Positions 1 to 8,885 of a stretch of 64,000 nt of DNA are shown one piece after another (position 1 is the stretch's first letter; each line of letters begins with the position of its first letter). The position numbers and the translations under genes are program-made. This DNA comes from Meiothermus sp. CFH 77666. Its GTDB lineage: Bacteria; Deinococcota; Deinococci; Deinococcales; Thermaceae. Under the pieces are notes generated by a model, which saw only the letters and a list, made by a program, of their open reading frames with translations, was not told the DNA's origin and searched no databases. The DNA is taken from NCBI RefSeq assembly GCF_017497985.1, contig NZ_JAGDFV010000001.1, forward strand, positions 62,001 through 126,000. Reading direction: 5' to 3'.

Positions 1-402
1 CTGCGGGTTCCACTGGACTGCCTCGAGCAAACCCTGCGCCACCTCCGGGCCGTGTTGCCCTACGAAGGGGTGGGGCTCTGGGTAGGCAAGCAGGGCCTGG
101 TAAGGCAGGTCTGGCCGCTGGAAAATGTTCATGCTAATCCCCAAAAACGCTACGAGGCCGATCCACAGGCCCTAATTGAGTTGCTGCGGCGGATCGAGAG
201 TGAGGGCCTCGAGCTTCTGGCCATTTACCATTCACACCCCACCGGCCCAGCCCGGCCCAGCGAAACTGACTGCTCGCAAGCCTTTTGGCGGGTTTCCTAC
301 GTAATCTTCGACATGCAGACCGGTGAAGCACGGGCCTACCGCTTGCCCGAAGGTGACGAGGTTGCCATGCAACTCGAGGGGGCTATGGGATATAAGTATT
401 GA
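1..402 (+). CDS. JAMM/MPN (M67) metallopeptidase, 5' end cut by window edge
   Basis: The reading frame is open from base 1, so the true start lies outside the window. A complete JAMM zinc motif is visible: H-x-H at 229-237, then seven residues, Ser, two residues and Asp ending at 270. A glutamate in the P-Y-E-G context near base 61 fits the usual catalytic Glu. Bacterial members of this family remove ubiquitin-like or sulfur-carrier proteins (ThiS, MoaD or TtuB type) from conjugates or cleave their C termini. The next gene is an E1-like activating enzyme, only about 30 bases downstream, which supports that role by context. The precise substrate cannot be read from the sequence. Confidence 0.85.
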   Translation: MRVPLDCLEQTLRHLRAVLPYEGVGLWVGKQGLVRQVWPLENVHANPQKRYEADPQALIELLRRIESEGLELLAIYHSHPTGPARPSETDCSQAFWRVSYVIFDMQTGEARAYRLPEGDEVAMQLEGAMGYKY

Positions 403-433
403 GCTTCAGGGTTCAGGCTTTCCCAGGATGCTT

Positions 434-1234
434 ATGTGGACGAAAGAGGAACTGGATCGCTATGCCCGGCACATTGTGCTGCCTGGAGTGGGAGGGGCGG
501 GTCAGGCCAGGCTGAAACAAAGTTCTGTGCTGGTGGTGGGGGCCGGTGGCTTGGGTTCGCCGGTTCTGATGTACCTGGCGGCTGCCGGGGTGGGCCGCAT
601 CGGCATTGTGGAAATGGACGTCGTAGACCTCTCCAACCTCCAGCGGCAGGTGTTGTTCGATACCCAAACCCTGGGGCAACCCAAAGCCGATGTGGCCAAA
701 GTTCGTTTGAACAGCCTCAACCCGCACGTCCAGGTGGAGACCTACCCCCTCAAACTGGATTCGCACAACGCTCTTTCGGTTCTGGAGCCCTACGACCTGG
801 TAATTGATTGCACCGACAACCTTCCGACCCGCTACCTGGTAAACGATGCGTGTGTATTGCTCGATAAACCATTGGTGTACGGTGCTATACATCAGTTTGA
901 AGGCCAGCTTTCGGTTTTTCACTACCGGGGCGGGCCTTGTTATCGCTGTTTGTATCCGGAGCCGCCCAAACCCGGAACCGTTCCGAGCTGCGCTGAGGCA
1001 GGGGTTTTTGGCGTTTTGCCGGGGGTTATCGGCAGCCTGATGGCTGCTGAAGCGCTCAAGACTCTGCTGGGACAGGGCGAAACCCTTGCAGGCCTGCTGC
1101 TGATTTACGATGGCCTGCAGGCGCACTTCCGAAGTATCCGCTTTCCCCGGCGCGCCGACTGCCCCGTTTGTGGTGACCAGCCCAGTGTAACTACACTGCA
1201 AGATTATGAGCTCTTCTGCGGTATTTCGGTGTAG
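434..1234 (+). CDS. E1-like ThiF/MoeB/TtuC family adenylyltransferase
   Basis: The protein has an N-terminal Rossmann ATP site (VVGAGGLG), the family helix that starts WTKEELDRYARH, and two CxxC pairs (CYRC and CPVC) that should bind zinc. A Cys in the PSCAEAG stretch is where the family keeps its catalytic cysteine. Such enzymes adenylate the C-terminal Gly-Gly of sulfur carriers for thiamin, molybdopterin or tRNA thiolation; in Thermus one enzyme (TtuC) serves several carriers, so TtuC is the closest model by recall. ATG 434 is preferred because AGGA sits five bases before it; ATG 428 is possible. The JAMM gene just upstream suggests a conjugation and deconjugation pair. Confidence 0.88.
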   Translation: MWTKEELDRYARHIVLPGVGGAGQARLKQSSVLVVGAGGLGSPVLMYLAAAGVGRIGIVEMDVVDLSNLQRQVLFDTQTLGQPKADVAKVRLNSLNPHVQVETYPLKLDSHNALSVLEPYDLVIDCTDNLPTRYLVNDACVLLDKPLVYGAIHQFEGQLSVFHYRGGPCYRCLYPEPPKPGTVPSCAEAGVFGVLPGVIGSLMAAEALKTLLGQGETLAGLLLIYDGLQAHFRSIRFPRRADCPVCGDQPSVTTLQDYELFCGISV

Positions 1235-1294
1235 GAACACGATAGAATACACAGGCTGAAGCCGACATCGGTCGGAAGAGTTAGAGGAGAAACC

Positions 1295-2437
1295 ATGAGC
1301 GCAACTGTAACCATTGCCAGAGGCCTGGAAGATGTAATTTTCACCGAAAGCAGCCTGTGCTTCATAGATGGAGACCAGGGCCGTCTGTACTATGCCGGAT
1401 ACAAAATTCAGGACCTCGCCGAGCACGCTACCTTCGAGGAAGTGACCTACCTATTGCTGCACGGCCACCTGCCCAACAGGGCTGAGCTAAAAGCGTTCAG
1501 CGCCAAGCTGGCCTCCCTGCGGGCGCTGCCCCCCTCGATCATCAAACAGATCAAGCAGTTCCCCCGCAACGCCCACCCCATGTCCATGCTCCGTACGGCG
1601 GTCAGTGAGCTGGGCATGGTGGACGAGACCGAGGGGGATGTCTCTCCCGAGGCGCTCTACCAGAAATCGCTCTCGCTGATTGCCAAGTTTGCCACCATTG
1701 TGGCCGCTACCAAGCGCCACCGCGAGGGGCAGAAGATTCTTTCTCCCCGCAAGGGTTTATCCCATGCAGCCAATTTCCTCTACATGTCGAACGGCAAGGT
1801 GCCCAGTAAAGAGGAAACCAAGCTGATGGATGTGGCCCTGATTTTGCAGGCTGAGCACGGCTTCAATGCTTCCACCTTTACCGCCATTGCTGCCTATTCC
1901 ACCCAGGCCGACATCTACAGTGCTATTGTGGCCGCCATCGGCGCACTCAAAGGCCCCCGTCACGGAGGGGCCAACGAGGCGGTGATGAAAATGATCGCCG
2001 AGGTGGGTTCGCCCGAGAACGTGACTTCATGGTTGGCCGATCTGCAAGCCAAAAAAGGCCGGGTGATGGGCATGGGCCACCGCGTCTACAAATCCTACGA
2101 CCCCAGGGCCGGTGTGCTTGACAAGTACGCGGGTGAAGTAGCCGCCAAGCAAGGTCACAGTAAGGAATATGCCATCCTGAAAGAAATTGAGCGGCAGGCT
2201 GGAGCCATCTACAACCCTAAGGGTATCTACCCCAATGTGGACTTCTACTCCGGGGTGGTCTACTCCGACCTAGGCTATCCCCTCGAGTTCTTCACGCCAA
2301 TCTTTGCGGTGGCCCGCATCTCGGGCTGGTGTGCGCACATCCTCGAGTACACCAAGGTTGACAACCGCCTGCTGCGCCCCGACTCGCACTACACGGGAAA
2401 AATAGATTTGCCCTATGTGCCGTTGTCCAAGCGCTAG
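1295..2437 (+). CDS. gltA: Citrate synthase
   Basis: The 380-residue product matches the short (type I, archaeal and Gram-positive style) citrate synthases. It condenses acetyl-CoA and oxaloacetate at the entry of the TCA cycle. Visible active-site segments are [28 protein letters not shown] with its catalytic His, and NVDFYSG with the catalytic Asp. GAGGAGAAACC before ATG 1295 is a good ribosome site. 2-Methylcitrate synthase is the main alternative, but no prp genes are near. The stop codon TAG is formed by the TA plus first G at the border of the family A repeat that begins here, so the C terminus may have been set by that insertion. Confidence 0.93.
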   Translation: MSATVTIARGLEDVIFTESSLCFIDGDQGRLYYAGYKIQDLAEHATFEEVTYLLLHGHLPNRAELKAFSAKLASLRALPPSIIKQIKQFPRNAHPMSMLRTAVSELGMVDETEGDVSPEALYQKSLSLIAKFATIVAATKRHREGQKILSPRKGLSHAANFLYMSNGKVPSKEETKLMDVALILQAEHGFNASTFTAIAAYSTQADIYSAIVAAIGALKGPRHGGANEAVMKMIAEVGSPENVTSWLADLQAKKGRVMGMGHRVYKSYDPRAGVLDKYAGEVAAKQGHSKEYAILKEIERQAGAIYNPKGIYPNVDFYSGVVYSDLGYPLEFFTPIFAVARISGWCAHILEYTKVDNRLLRPDSHYTGKIDLPYVPLSKR

Positions 2438-2622
2438 AGCGCTCTTCACAGATTTAGAGCCATCCGGGTATCGGAAAGCATTATCCTGAACAGAACAGTG
2501 GCCGCCTGGAAACTCGAAACCCAAGCACCCGTGGACCGAGCTCGGCCCACGCTTGGGCGCGTAACCTGCGTCTGGATCCAGCCGCATTCTGGTTTTCGTG
2601 GGCGGCCACGTTTGTGTAGGGC
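2437..2622 (+). repeat. Family A MITE-like repeat, copy 1
   Basis: The left end GAGCGCTCTTCACA follows a TA and matches the left end of the 5391-5621 copy. The body shares the GAGCCATCCGG, ACAGAACAGTGGC and GGCGGCCACGTTTGTG blocks with the other copies. The right end (TTTGTGTAGGGC) is degenerate. No coding capacity is seen. It fills the space between citrate synthase and the convergent kinase gene. Confidence 0.75.
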
Positions 2623-2632
2623 CCGATAACCT

Positions 2633-3463
2633 TCAGCCAACCCTTTGGGAAGCTTGTGTGAGGCCAATGGCTTCAAAGTCGCGCAGGGCTTCTATAGCGT
2701 TGGCATAGCGCCTGGTCACGTCTTTAGCAATAAGCCGGTCTACGTATGCCTGTAGCTCTGCCGTGACGATCAAGCCGGTATCGGGAGCGGCTACCAGAGG
2801 TGGAGGGGGCAGGTTGAGGTGGGCATTCATAACCTCCACTGGCTCGCCTGCAAACGGCAATTCGCCCGCAATGGCCCAGTAGAGCAAAATACCCGCCGAA
2901 TACACGTCCGAGGCGGTGGTGGGGGACTGCCCTCGGATTTGCTCGGGGGCAATATAGGCAATGGTTCCCAGGCGAACCTTCTGGCTAAAACGCTCGCTCT
3001 GTGGCCCGGAAAGGTCGAAATCCACCAAACGCGCTTCGCCGGTGCCGTCCACAACCAGATTGTCCGGCTTTACGTCGCGGTGCACCAGGTTCTGGCTGTG
3101 CATGTGCGCGAGGGCCTCGAGGAGGTGTCTAAACACCCCCAGTACCTTATCAGGGTGGTCTTTGCGCCACTCAGAAAGCCGGCTGCCTGGGGCGTAAGCC
3201 AGCAAAACGGCGGGATTCTCGATGCCATCGTGGGGTACGCTCAGGCGTGCAAGCACGGGGTTGATGTGGGGGTGTTTGAGCTGTCCACCCACCTTCCATT
3301 CACGATCGGCCCGTCCCTCAAAACCTTGGGGAAACACCTTCAATGCATAGGGGGTACCGTGTACATCAAAAGCCAAATACACCGTCGCCAAAGCCCCGCG
3401 GGCAATCGGTCGGATGACCTTATATCGGCCCTCCAGGGTGATTCCGGCTAACCCCACATGCAT
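2633..3463 (-). CDS. Hanks-type serine/threonine protein kinase, DFD variant
   Basis: A single cytosolic kinase domain of about 276 residues without sensor or membrane segment. The catalytic Lys lies in YALKVFP near residue 42, and the catalytic loop HRDVKPDN is intact near residue 130. The activation segment begins DFD instead of DFG, and the ATP loop reads ARGALATVYLA, missing two of the usual glycines. The APE motif (IAPEQIRG) is present. All the groups needed for catalysis remain, so it is probably active, but substrate is unknown. GTG 3466, ATG 3463 and GTG 3457 are all possible starts; a TATAGT box seven bases before GTG 3457 would fit leaderless transcription. Confidence 0.85.
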   Translation of the reverse strand: MHVGLAGITLEGRYKVIRPIARGALATVYLAFDVHGTPYALKVFPQGFEGRADREWKVGGQLKHPHINPVLARLSVPHDGIENPAVLLAYAPGSRLSEWRKDHPDKVLGVFRHLLEALAHMHSQNLVHRDVKPDNLVVDGTGEARLVDFDLSGPQSERFSQKVRLGTIAYIAPEQIRGQSPTTASDVYSAGILLYWAIAGELPFAGEPVEVMNAHLNLPPPPLVAAPDTGLIVTAELQAYVDRLIAKDVTRRYANAIEALRDFEAIGLTQASQRVG

Positions 3464-3534
3464 CACTATACCGATTTTTTCGCCACCCCTCGGGGCAATT
3501 CAGCAATTCCATGAGATACCGGCCTTACAGCCTA

Positions 3535-3634
3535 TTGCGCTCTTCGTAGAGCACTGCCCAACCAGGCGGCCAATGTTCTGTCCAGCGCAAAGGATTCTTA
3601 ATCTCGGATGGCTCGACTTTTGTGAAGGGCGCTC
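3535..3634 (-). repeat. Family A MITE-like repeat, 100-bp internally deleted copy
   Basis: Read on the minus strand it begins GAGCGCCCTTCACAAAAG with TCGAGCCATCCGAG after it, and carries the ACAGAACATTGGCCGCC block, as copies 1 and 2 do. It ends in GAAGAGCGCAA. TA flanks both ends (3533-3534 and 3635-3636). Most of the internal part of the longer copies is missing. Confidence 0.7.
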
Positions 3635-3717
3635 TATTGCTGGCGACTTGGGTACGGAGGGTTTGGCTCGGTTTAGAATTGTGTTGGCTTAGCAACTTAT
3701 GCCATGGAGGTTGCTAC

Positions 3718-4461
3718 GTGCGCGGTCTAGTGTTGTCGGGTGGAGGGGCCAGGGGGTTAGCCCACATTGGGGTGCTGGAGGTGCTCGAGGCCCAGGGGTT
3801 CGAGGCCGAGGTGGTAGCCGGAACCAGTATGGGTGGGGTGGTAGGGGCTTTGTATGCCTCGGGCAAGAAGCCTGCTGAAATCCTCGAGATTTCCCGCTCA
3901 ACCCCCTGGTTGCGCTTGCTGGACTTGGTGCCCAGGCCTGGACTCATCTCCCAGCGCGGGTTGCGCGACTTTCTGGCGAAACACCTGCCCCCTCGCTTCG
4001 AACAACTTTCCAAAAAACTGGTGGTAACGGCGGTGGACCTCGAGGCTGGCAAGCTGGCCTATTTTTCGGAGGGCGATCTGCCGGGAGCGGTGCTGGCCTC
4101 TGCGGCCTACCCAGGGCTGGTAGCGCCCGTACTTTATGAAGGCCGAACCTATGTGGATGGAGGTGTGCTCGACAACCTGCCGGTCGACGCCGCTCGTTTC
4201 ATGCGGGCCAAGTATGTCCTGGCAGTGGACGTAACCCCCGAGATGCGACTGCCAGGGGTTCCCCGTTCCTCCATTGGACAGGTGCGCCGGGCCATAGACA
4301 TCATGCAAAACCACCTGACCGCCGCAAGGCGTTCGCTTTACCCCCCCGAACTCTACATACGCCCCGAACTTCCAGGGGTTGGAATCGAGCAATTCGGTCG
4401 TCTGGAAGAAATTGTCGAGGCAGGGCGCAAGGCCGCATCGCAGGCCCAGCTAAGATTTTAG
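3718..4461 (+). CDS. Patatin-like phospholipase (RssA/NTE type)
   Basis: A 247-residue alpha/beta hydrolase of the patatin family, predicted to hydrolyse acyl ester bonds of phospholipids or related lipids. The oxyanion motif SGGGARG lies at the N terminus, the nucleophile Ser is in GTSMGG, and the catalytic Asp is in DGGVLDN. GTG 3718 is chosen because GGAGG sits seven bases upstream and because the family motif starts at once (MRGLVLSGGGARG); an in-frame upstream extension to 3622 lacks family similarity. No signal peptide is seen, so it is likely cytoplasmic. Substrate and role are not shown by the neighbours. Confidence 0.88.
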   Translation: MRGLVLSGGGARGLAHIGVLEVLEAQGFEAEVVAGTSMGGVVGALYASGKKPAEILEISRSTPWLRLLDLVPRPGLISQRGLRDFLAKHLPPRFEQLSKKLVVTAVDLEAGKLAYFSEGDLPGAVLASAAYPGLVAPVLYEGRTYVDGGVLDNLPVDAARFMRAKYVLAVDVTPEMRLPGVPRSSIGQVRRAIDIMQNHLTAARRSLYPPELYIRPELPGVGIEQFGRLEEIVEAGRKAASQAQLRF

Positions 4462-4587
4462 CCAGGTTTTCCAGTGCCAATATTCACGCGTGGAGGGCGG
4501 AATAATCAGATGGACTGCTAGGCAGAATGCCGGTGTGCGTTATGCTATGGGCCGGGCTTTAGGCCAAGACGAAGGGGACTCTGTACG

Positions 4588-5370
4588 ATGCGCAACTTTC
4601 TGGACTATCTCTTCAAGGAATGGTTTCGCCAGGTGGGCGAGGCGCTTTTGCTGGCCTTCCTGGTTACCACGTTTGTCTTTACTACCGTGGGCGTGGTGGG
4701 CAGCTCCATGAACCCCACCCTGCTCAACGGTGAGCGGGTGTTTGTGCCCAAATATGAAACCTGGTTGGTGCGCTTTGGCCTCATGCAGTGGCAACGGGGC
4801 GAGGTTGCCATCGTCAAGCCACCAGAAGGGACGCCCAACGCGGTAGCCCAGTTCCCGGTGCTGGGCTTTCAATTCCGCGCTTTTTTTATCAAACGCATAA
4901 TTGGTCTGCCCGGTGACGAGGTAAGCCTGCGTGAAGGCGTGGTTTATGTCAATGGAAAACCCCTGAACGAGGTACACATCACGGCTGAACTGACCCCTTA
5001 CACCGATAGCTACCCGGTGGTCTGCTACGAGAACGAAAAACTAACCGCCCTGATCACCCAGCAACAGGTGCGCTTTGCCCCCGATCAACTGCCCGAGTAT
5101 CTCAAACCCACCTTGGAAATGCTGACACCCCCCAGCGCCGAGGATTTACAGCGGAGCCGAAGCGGGGAGCACTGCTATACCAGCGCACTGAAGCTCAAAC
5201 CCGGCTATTACTTTGTCATGGGCGATAACCGAACCTTTGGCGGCTCGGAGGATTCGCGCACCTTTGGGCCGGTTCCCACCGCTTCGATTGCGGGCCGGGC
5301 CAATGCGGTCTGGTGGCCCCTGAACCGCATCCGGGGTTTGCCGGTTCCCGAAGGCTTCAAGGGGCTTTAG
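4588..5370 (+). CDS. lepB: Signal peptidase I
   Basis: This membrane-anchored S26 protease removes signal peptides from secreted proteins. One N-terminal membrane segment (LLLAFLVTTFVFTTVGVVG) precedes the catalytic Ser in GSSMNPTL. The catalytic Lys is in FIKRIIGLPGDEV, and the family box GDNRTFGGSEDSR follows near the C terminus. At 260 residues it carries an insert of about 60 residues between the Lys box and the GDN box that is longer than in minimal enzymes. GAAGGGG lies before ATG 4588, and TATGCT at 4541-4546 could be the -10 box. A family A repeat starts 20 bases after the stop. Confidence 0.93.
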   Translation: MRNFLDYLFKEWFRQVGEALLLAFLVTTFVFTTVGVVGSSMNPTLLNGERVFVPKYETWLVRFGLMQWQRGEVAIVKPPEGTPNAVAQFPVLGFQFRAFFIKRIIGLPGDEVSLREGVVYVNGKPLNEVHITAELTPYTDSYPVVCYENEKLTALITQQQVRFAPDQLPEYLKPTLEMLTPPSAEDLQRSRSGEHCYTSALKLKPGYYFVMGDNRTFGGSEDSRTFGPVPTASIAGRANAVWWPLNRIRGLPVPEGFKGL

Positions 5371-5390
5371 ACAATCTGCGAATCTGTTTA

Positions 5391-5621
5391 GAGCGCTCTT
5401 CACAAAAATCGAGCCATACGGGGTTCAGAACCCTTTGTCCTGGACAGAACACTGGCTGCCGGTAAACACCAAACCCAAGTGGCCCGGGCCTGCCCCGCGC
5501 CTGGGTGCGCAACCTGCTTCTAAGCCCAGACGCAACGCAGACAAGCGCGCCTCACCCCGGTGAGGCACGTCTGCTTGTCCCTTCTCGTTTTCGCAGGCGG
5601 CCACGTTTGTGAAGAGCGCTG
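5391..5621 (+). repeat. Family A MITE, best copy, 15-bp perfect terminal inverted repeats
   Basis: AGCGCTCTTCACAAA at 5392-5406 is the exact reverse complement of 5606-5620. TA flanks the element at 5389-5390 and 5622-5623, the target-site pattern of Tc1/mariner-IS630 elements. The 231-bp interior has no ORF that looks like a protein. An internal GC-rich hairpin (TCACCCCGGTGA at about 5552-5563) is also present. Confidence 0.85.
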
Positions 5622-5822
5622 TATCTGGCTGTTCCAGACACACGCCGCCGGGGGACTGGTCGCAATGGTGGCTTACGGGTCGCAATTCCCGAAAGGTCGA
5701 TGGTGGGTTCATCGTCCGGGCGATATGCTGTAACCACCCGACCACGCCTGGTGGCAAATGCTTGCGTTACATACGGCGCTTCTCATATCAGATTCACCGT
5801 GCGGCGCTAGATTCCGAAGGTA

Positions 5823-6374
5823 ATGGAGGCAATGCACGGCACCACCATCGTGGCAGTACGTCGGGATGGCATTACTTCAATTGCAGGCGATGGGCAGGTT
5901 ACCCTGGGACAGACCATCATGAAAACCGGAGCGGTCAAGGTGCGCCGTCTGGAACAGGGGGGCGGCATCCTTGTGGGTTTTGCGGGTGCGGTGGCCGATG
6001 CCCTGACCCTTCTGGAGAAGTTCGAGGGGGCGTTGTCGGGGGCTAAAGGCAACCTGCAGCGGGCGGCTATCGAAACTGCCAAGCTCTGGCGTACCGACCG
6101 GGTGCTGCGGAACCTCGAGGCCATGCTGGTGCTGGCCGACCGCGACACCCTGCTCCTGCTTTCTGGCAACGGCGAGGTGCTCAGCCCGGATGAACCCGTT
6201 ATTGCGGTGGGTTCAGGCGGCCCTTATGCCCTTACCGCGGCCAAAGCGCTGCTGCGATACTCCAGCCTCTCGGCCCCCGAGATTGCCGAACAGGCCATCC
6301 GGCTTGCGGGTGAGATAGACCTCTACACCAGTGGGCAGCCCACGCAGGTTCTGAGCGTAGGGGGTGCTCCATGA
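5823..6374 (+). CDS. hslV: HslV peptidase subunit of HslUV
   Basis: This is the proteasome-related dodecameric peptidase of the cytosolic HslUV protease. The mature N-terminal Thr is expected at the [10 protein letters not shown] segment, after a short MEAMHG propeptide. Gly-rich [15 protein letters not shown] and the [11 protein letters not shown]-like C-terminal region agree with the family, and 183 residues is normal. The first ATG at 5823 is used; ATG 5832 is possible but would have GGAGG only one base away. The stop overlaps the hslU start by four bases (ATGA), which shows translational coupling. Confidence 0.93.
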   Translation: MEAMHGTTIVAVRRDGITSIAGDGQVTLGQTIMKTGAVKVRRLEQGGGILVGFAGAVADALTLLEKFEGALSGAKGNLQRAAIETAKLWRTDRVLRNLEAMLVLADRDTLLLLSGNGEVLSPDEPVIAVGSGGPYALTAAKALLRYSSLSAPEIAEQAIRLAGEIDLYTSGQPTQVLSVGGAP

Positions 6375-7624
6375 ACCTGACCCCTGCCGAGATCGTGCGT
6401 GAACTGGACAAACACATCGTGGGTCAGGCCGCAGCCAAGCGGGCCGTGGCCGTTGCGCTGCGTAACCGAATACGGCGTAAAAAGCTGCCGCCTGAGCTGG
6501 CCCGCGAGGTCATGCCCAAGAACATTCTTATGATTGGCCCTACCGGGGTGGGCAAGACCGAGATTGCCCGGCGGCTGGCCCGGCTGGCGGGGGCTCCATT
6601 CCTGAAAGTTGAGGCCACCAAGTTTACCGAGGTGGGCTATGTGGGGCGGGATGTGGACTCCATTGTGCGAGATCTGGCCGAGGCTTCGTACCAACTGGTC
6701 ATGCAGGAGATGAAGGCCAAGGTTGAGGGGCGGGCCCAGAGCATGGCCGAGGAAGAGGTGGCCTCGCTGCTGCGGGTGCAGCCTTTTGAACTGCGCTCAG
6801 GCCGCTATAACGACCAACTGGTGGAGATCGAGGTGGCCGAGGAAGCCAGGCTCCCGATGGTAGGTATGTTCGGCGGTGAGCAGATGCAGGGGCTGCAAGA
6901 CATGCTCAAGGGACTGATGCCCCAGCGCCGGGTACGGCGCAAGGTGCGGGTCAAGGAGGCGCTGGAAATCCTCAAAAACCAGGAAGCCGAGCGCCTGGTG
7001 GATAAAGAAGAAGCCAATCAGGAGGCGCTTCGCCGGGCCCAGGAAGAGGGCATTGTGTTCATTGACGAGATGGACAAAATTGCCAGGGGGAAGGGGGCCA
7101 TGAGCGGCCCGGATGTCTCCGGCGAGGGGGTGCAACGGGATCTGCTCCCCATCGTGGAGGGCACGGTGGTCTCGACCCGCCTGGGGCCCGTCTCGACCGA
7201 CCATGTGCTGTTTATCGCCGCCGGGGCTTTCCACGTATCCAAGCCGTCCGACCTGATCCCCGAATTGCAGGGCCGATTCCCCATCCGGGTGGAACTCGAG
7301 CCCCTGGGCCCAGAGGAGTTCGAGCGAATCCTGCGTGAGCCCGAAAACTCCCTGATCAAGCAGTACTGCGCTTTGCTCGCTGCCGACGACACCGAGGTTC
7401 ACTTCACCCCCGAGGCCATCCAGGCCGTGGCCCGGTTTGCTCACCAAGCTAACCAAGAGTTAGAGGATATTGGCGCCAGGCGGCTTTCCACGGTGCTGGA
7501 ACGGCTGCTCGAGGAAGTCTCGTTTCAGACCAATCTGGGGCGGGTAGAAGTCACCAAAGAATATGTGGAAGCAAGGCTCGAGAATGTCCTGGCATCCCCC
7601 GACCTTTCGCGCTACATTCTCTGA
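6371..7624 (+). CDS. hslU: HslU ATPase subunit of HslUV
   Basis: The AAA+ unfoldase that feeds HslV. Visible are the N-terminal [17 protein letters not shown], Walker [10 protein letters not shown], the pore loop GYVGRD, Walker [12 protein letters not shown] and the arginine-finger region GRFPIRVEL. The C terminus LSRYIL is the conserved tail that docks into HslV. At 417 residues it is slightly shorter than the E. coli protein (443), mainly within the intermediate domain around residues 110 to 220. It is cotranscribed with hslV. Confidence 0.95.
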   Translation: MNLTPAEIVRELDKHIVGQAAAKRAVAVALRNRIRRKKLPPELAREVMPKNILMIGPTGVGKTEIARRLARLAGAPFLKVEATKFTEVGYVGRDVDSIVRDLAEASYQLVMQEMKAKVEGRAQSMAEEEVASLLRVQPFELRSGRYNDQLVEIEVAEEARLPMVGMFGGEQMQGLQDMLKGLMPQRRVRRKVRVKEALEILKNQEAERLVDKEEANQEALRRAQEEGIVFIDEMDKIARGKGAMSGPDVSGEGVQRDLLPIVEGTVVSTRLGPVSTDHVLFIAAGAFHVSKPSDLIPELQGRFPIRVELEPLGPEEFERILREPENSLIKQYCALLAADDTEVHFTPEAIQAVARFAHQANQELEDIGARRLSTVLERLLEEVSFQTNLGRVEVTKEYVEARLENVLASPDLSRYIL

Positions 7625-7743
7625 CTTTGGATGGTGTCCATGGAACTAAAGCCCACAACCTGCACCCAATCTCCTGCATGTGCAAACTGGCGGCAACCCG
7701 CCAACGGTTGTTGCCAGAACAGGTTGGGATATTCTGGAGGAAG

Positions 7744-8820
7744 ATGATGCGTATCTGGTTTTTTGTGATGGTGCTGGTGGTGGGGGGCGTACTGGCGCAG
7801 CAAAACCCTGCCCAGCCTGCGCAGCCCTCGTCGCGACCGCAAACCCAGGCCAGCTTGTGCGCCCTGCTTTACGATGCCGGACGTCCCGAAGCAGCGCTCA
7901 CGGCCTGTGAACGGGCGGTCAAGGATGCCCCCAGCGCCGAAAACCTGTACCTGCTGGCACGGGTGCAGTCCGAACTCAATCGCTTCACGGCGGCCATCGA
8001 GAACCTGCGCCGCTCGATTACCCTCAACAGCAGCTTCATTCAGTCGTATGTGGCGCTGGCTCAGGTGTATGTGCGGCAGTACCTGCTGGCCGAAAACCGC
8101 GAAGCCTCCAAGAACCTGCTGGATCAGGCCCTCAGTATTTTGCGTGAAGCCGAGCGGGTCAACCCCAGGTATGCGCCTATTTACGCCACCCGCGGCACGG
8201 TACTGGCCTACCAGAACCGCCTCGATCAGGCGGTTGAATCCATTAGCCGTTCGCTCGCCATCAAAGACGAGCCCGTTGTCCGGGCCTTGCTGGCCGACAT
8301 TTATATCCGTCAGGGCAAATGGGATGAGGCCCTCAAGAACTACGACGATGCGGTGAAAGCGGCTCCGAAGAACGCCGCTCTGCGGGTCAAGTACGGGAGC
8401 CTGCTGCTTCTTCGCGGCAACGTGGATCTGGCGGTTGAGCATCTGGATCAGGCCGTGATCCTGTCCCCCGGCAACGCCGAGGCCTGGCTGCGTCGGGGCG
8501 ATGCCTACTACGAGAAAAAGGACTGGCAGCAGGCGGGTGTTTCCTACCAGCAGACCGTAGCCCTCTCGCCGGTGCGCTTTCCCGATGCCTACATTGGTTT
8601 GGGCCAGGTTCTGATTGAACTCAAGGATTTCCAGAAAGCCCGCTTCAACTTTACCAAAGCCGTGGCCCTGGAAAGGGATAACCCTGTATACCGCTTCTGG
8701 CTGTGCCGGGCCAACGAGCTTTTGGGTGACAAGGAAGGAGCAAAAGCCCAGTGTGAGCAGGCTCTCAAGCTGCGGCCCGATTTCAAAGAAGCCCAGGAGA
8801 TTCTCACCCGGTTGAAATGA
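7744..8820 (+). CDS. Exported tetratricopeptide-repeat protein
   Basis: A 358-residue protein with a signal peptide (RIWFFVMVLVVGGVLAQ) and then a linker rich in Pro and Gln. At least eight TPR-like helical hairpins follow, for example around NLYLLARVQSEL, AWLRRGDAYYEK and RFWLCRANELL. TPR arrays bind partner proteins; the partner is not evident. Two Cys flank the first repeat and two lie near the end, which may form disulfides outside the membrane. ATG 7744 is chosen because GGAGG lies three bases upstream and the signal peptide starts there; the open frame further upstream lacks these signs. Confidence 0.85.
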   Translation: MMRIWFFVMVLVVGGVLAQQNPAQPAQPSSRPQTQASLCALLYDAGRPEAALTACERAVKDAPSAENLYLLARVQSELNRFTAAIENLRRSITLNSSFIQSYVALAQVYVRQYLLAENREASKNLLDQALSILREAERVNPRYAPIYATRGTVLAYQNRLDQAVESISRSLAIKDEPVVRALLADIYIRQGKWDEALKNYDDAVKAAPKNAALRVKYGSLLLLRGNVDLAVEHLDQAVILSPGNAEAWLRRGDAYYEKKDWQQAGVSYQQTVALSPVRFPDAYIGLGQVLIELKDFQKARFNFTKAVALERDNPVYRFWLCRANELLGDKEGAKAQCEQALKLRPDFKEAQEILTRLK

Positions 8821-8850
8821 GTCTGTTTTGCTCGTAAAACTGGTCAATAG

Positions 8851-8879
8851 TTCTCAAAAAACATAAGCAGTGGTATACT
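8851..8879 (+). promoter_or_regulatory. Leaderless promoter of nurA
   Basis: TTCTCA at 8851-8856 and TATACT at 8874-8879 are separated by 17 bases. The ATG follows six bases after the -10 box, leaving no room for a ribosome site, so the transcript should start at or next to the start codon. Confidence 0.6.
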
Positions 8880-8885
8880 GTTTTC

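Noticed and set aside
5609-6046. 145-codon ORF overlapping the family A repeat and hslV
   Set aside because: It begins in the right end of the repeat and overlaps hslV in a different frame, so it is not a gene.
7612-8847. 411-codon open frame opposite the TPR gene
   Set aside because: Antisense shadow. The TPR gene has a signal peptide, repeats and a ribosome site on the plus strand.
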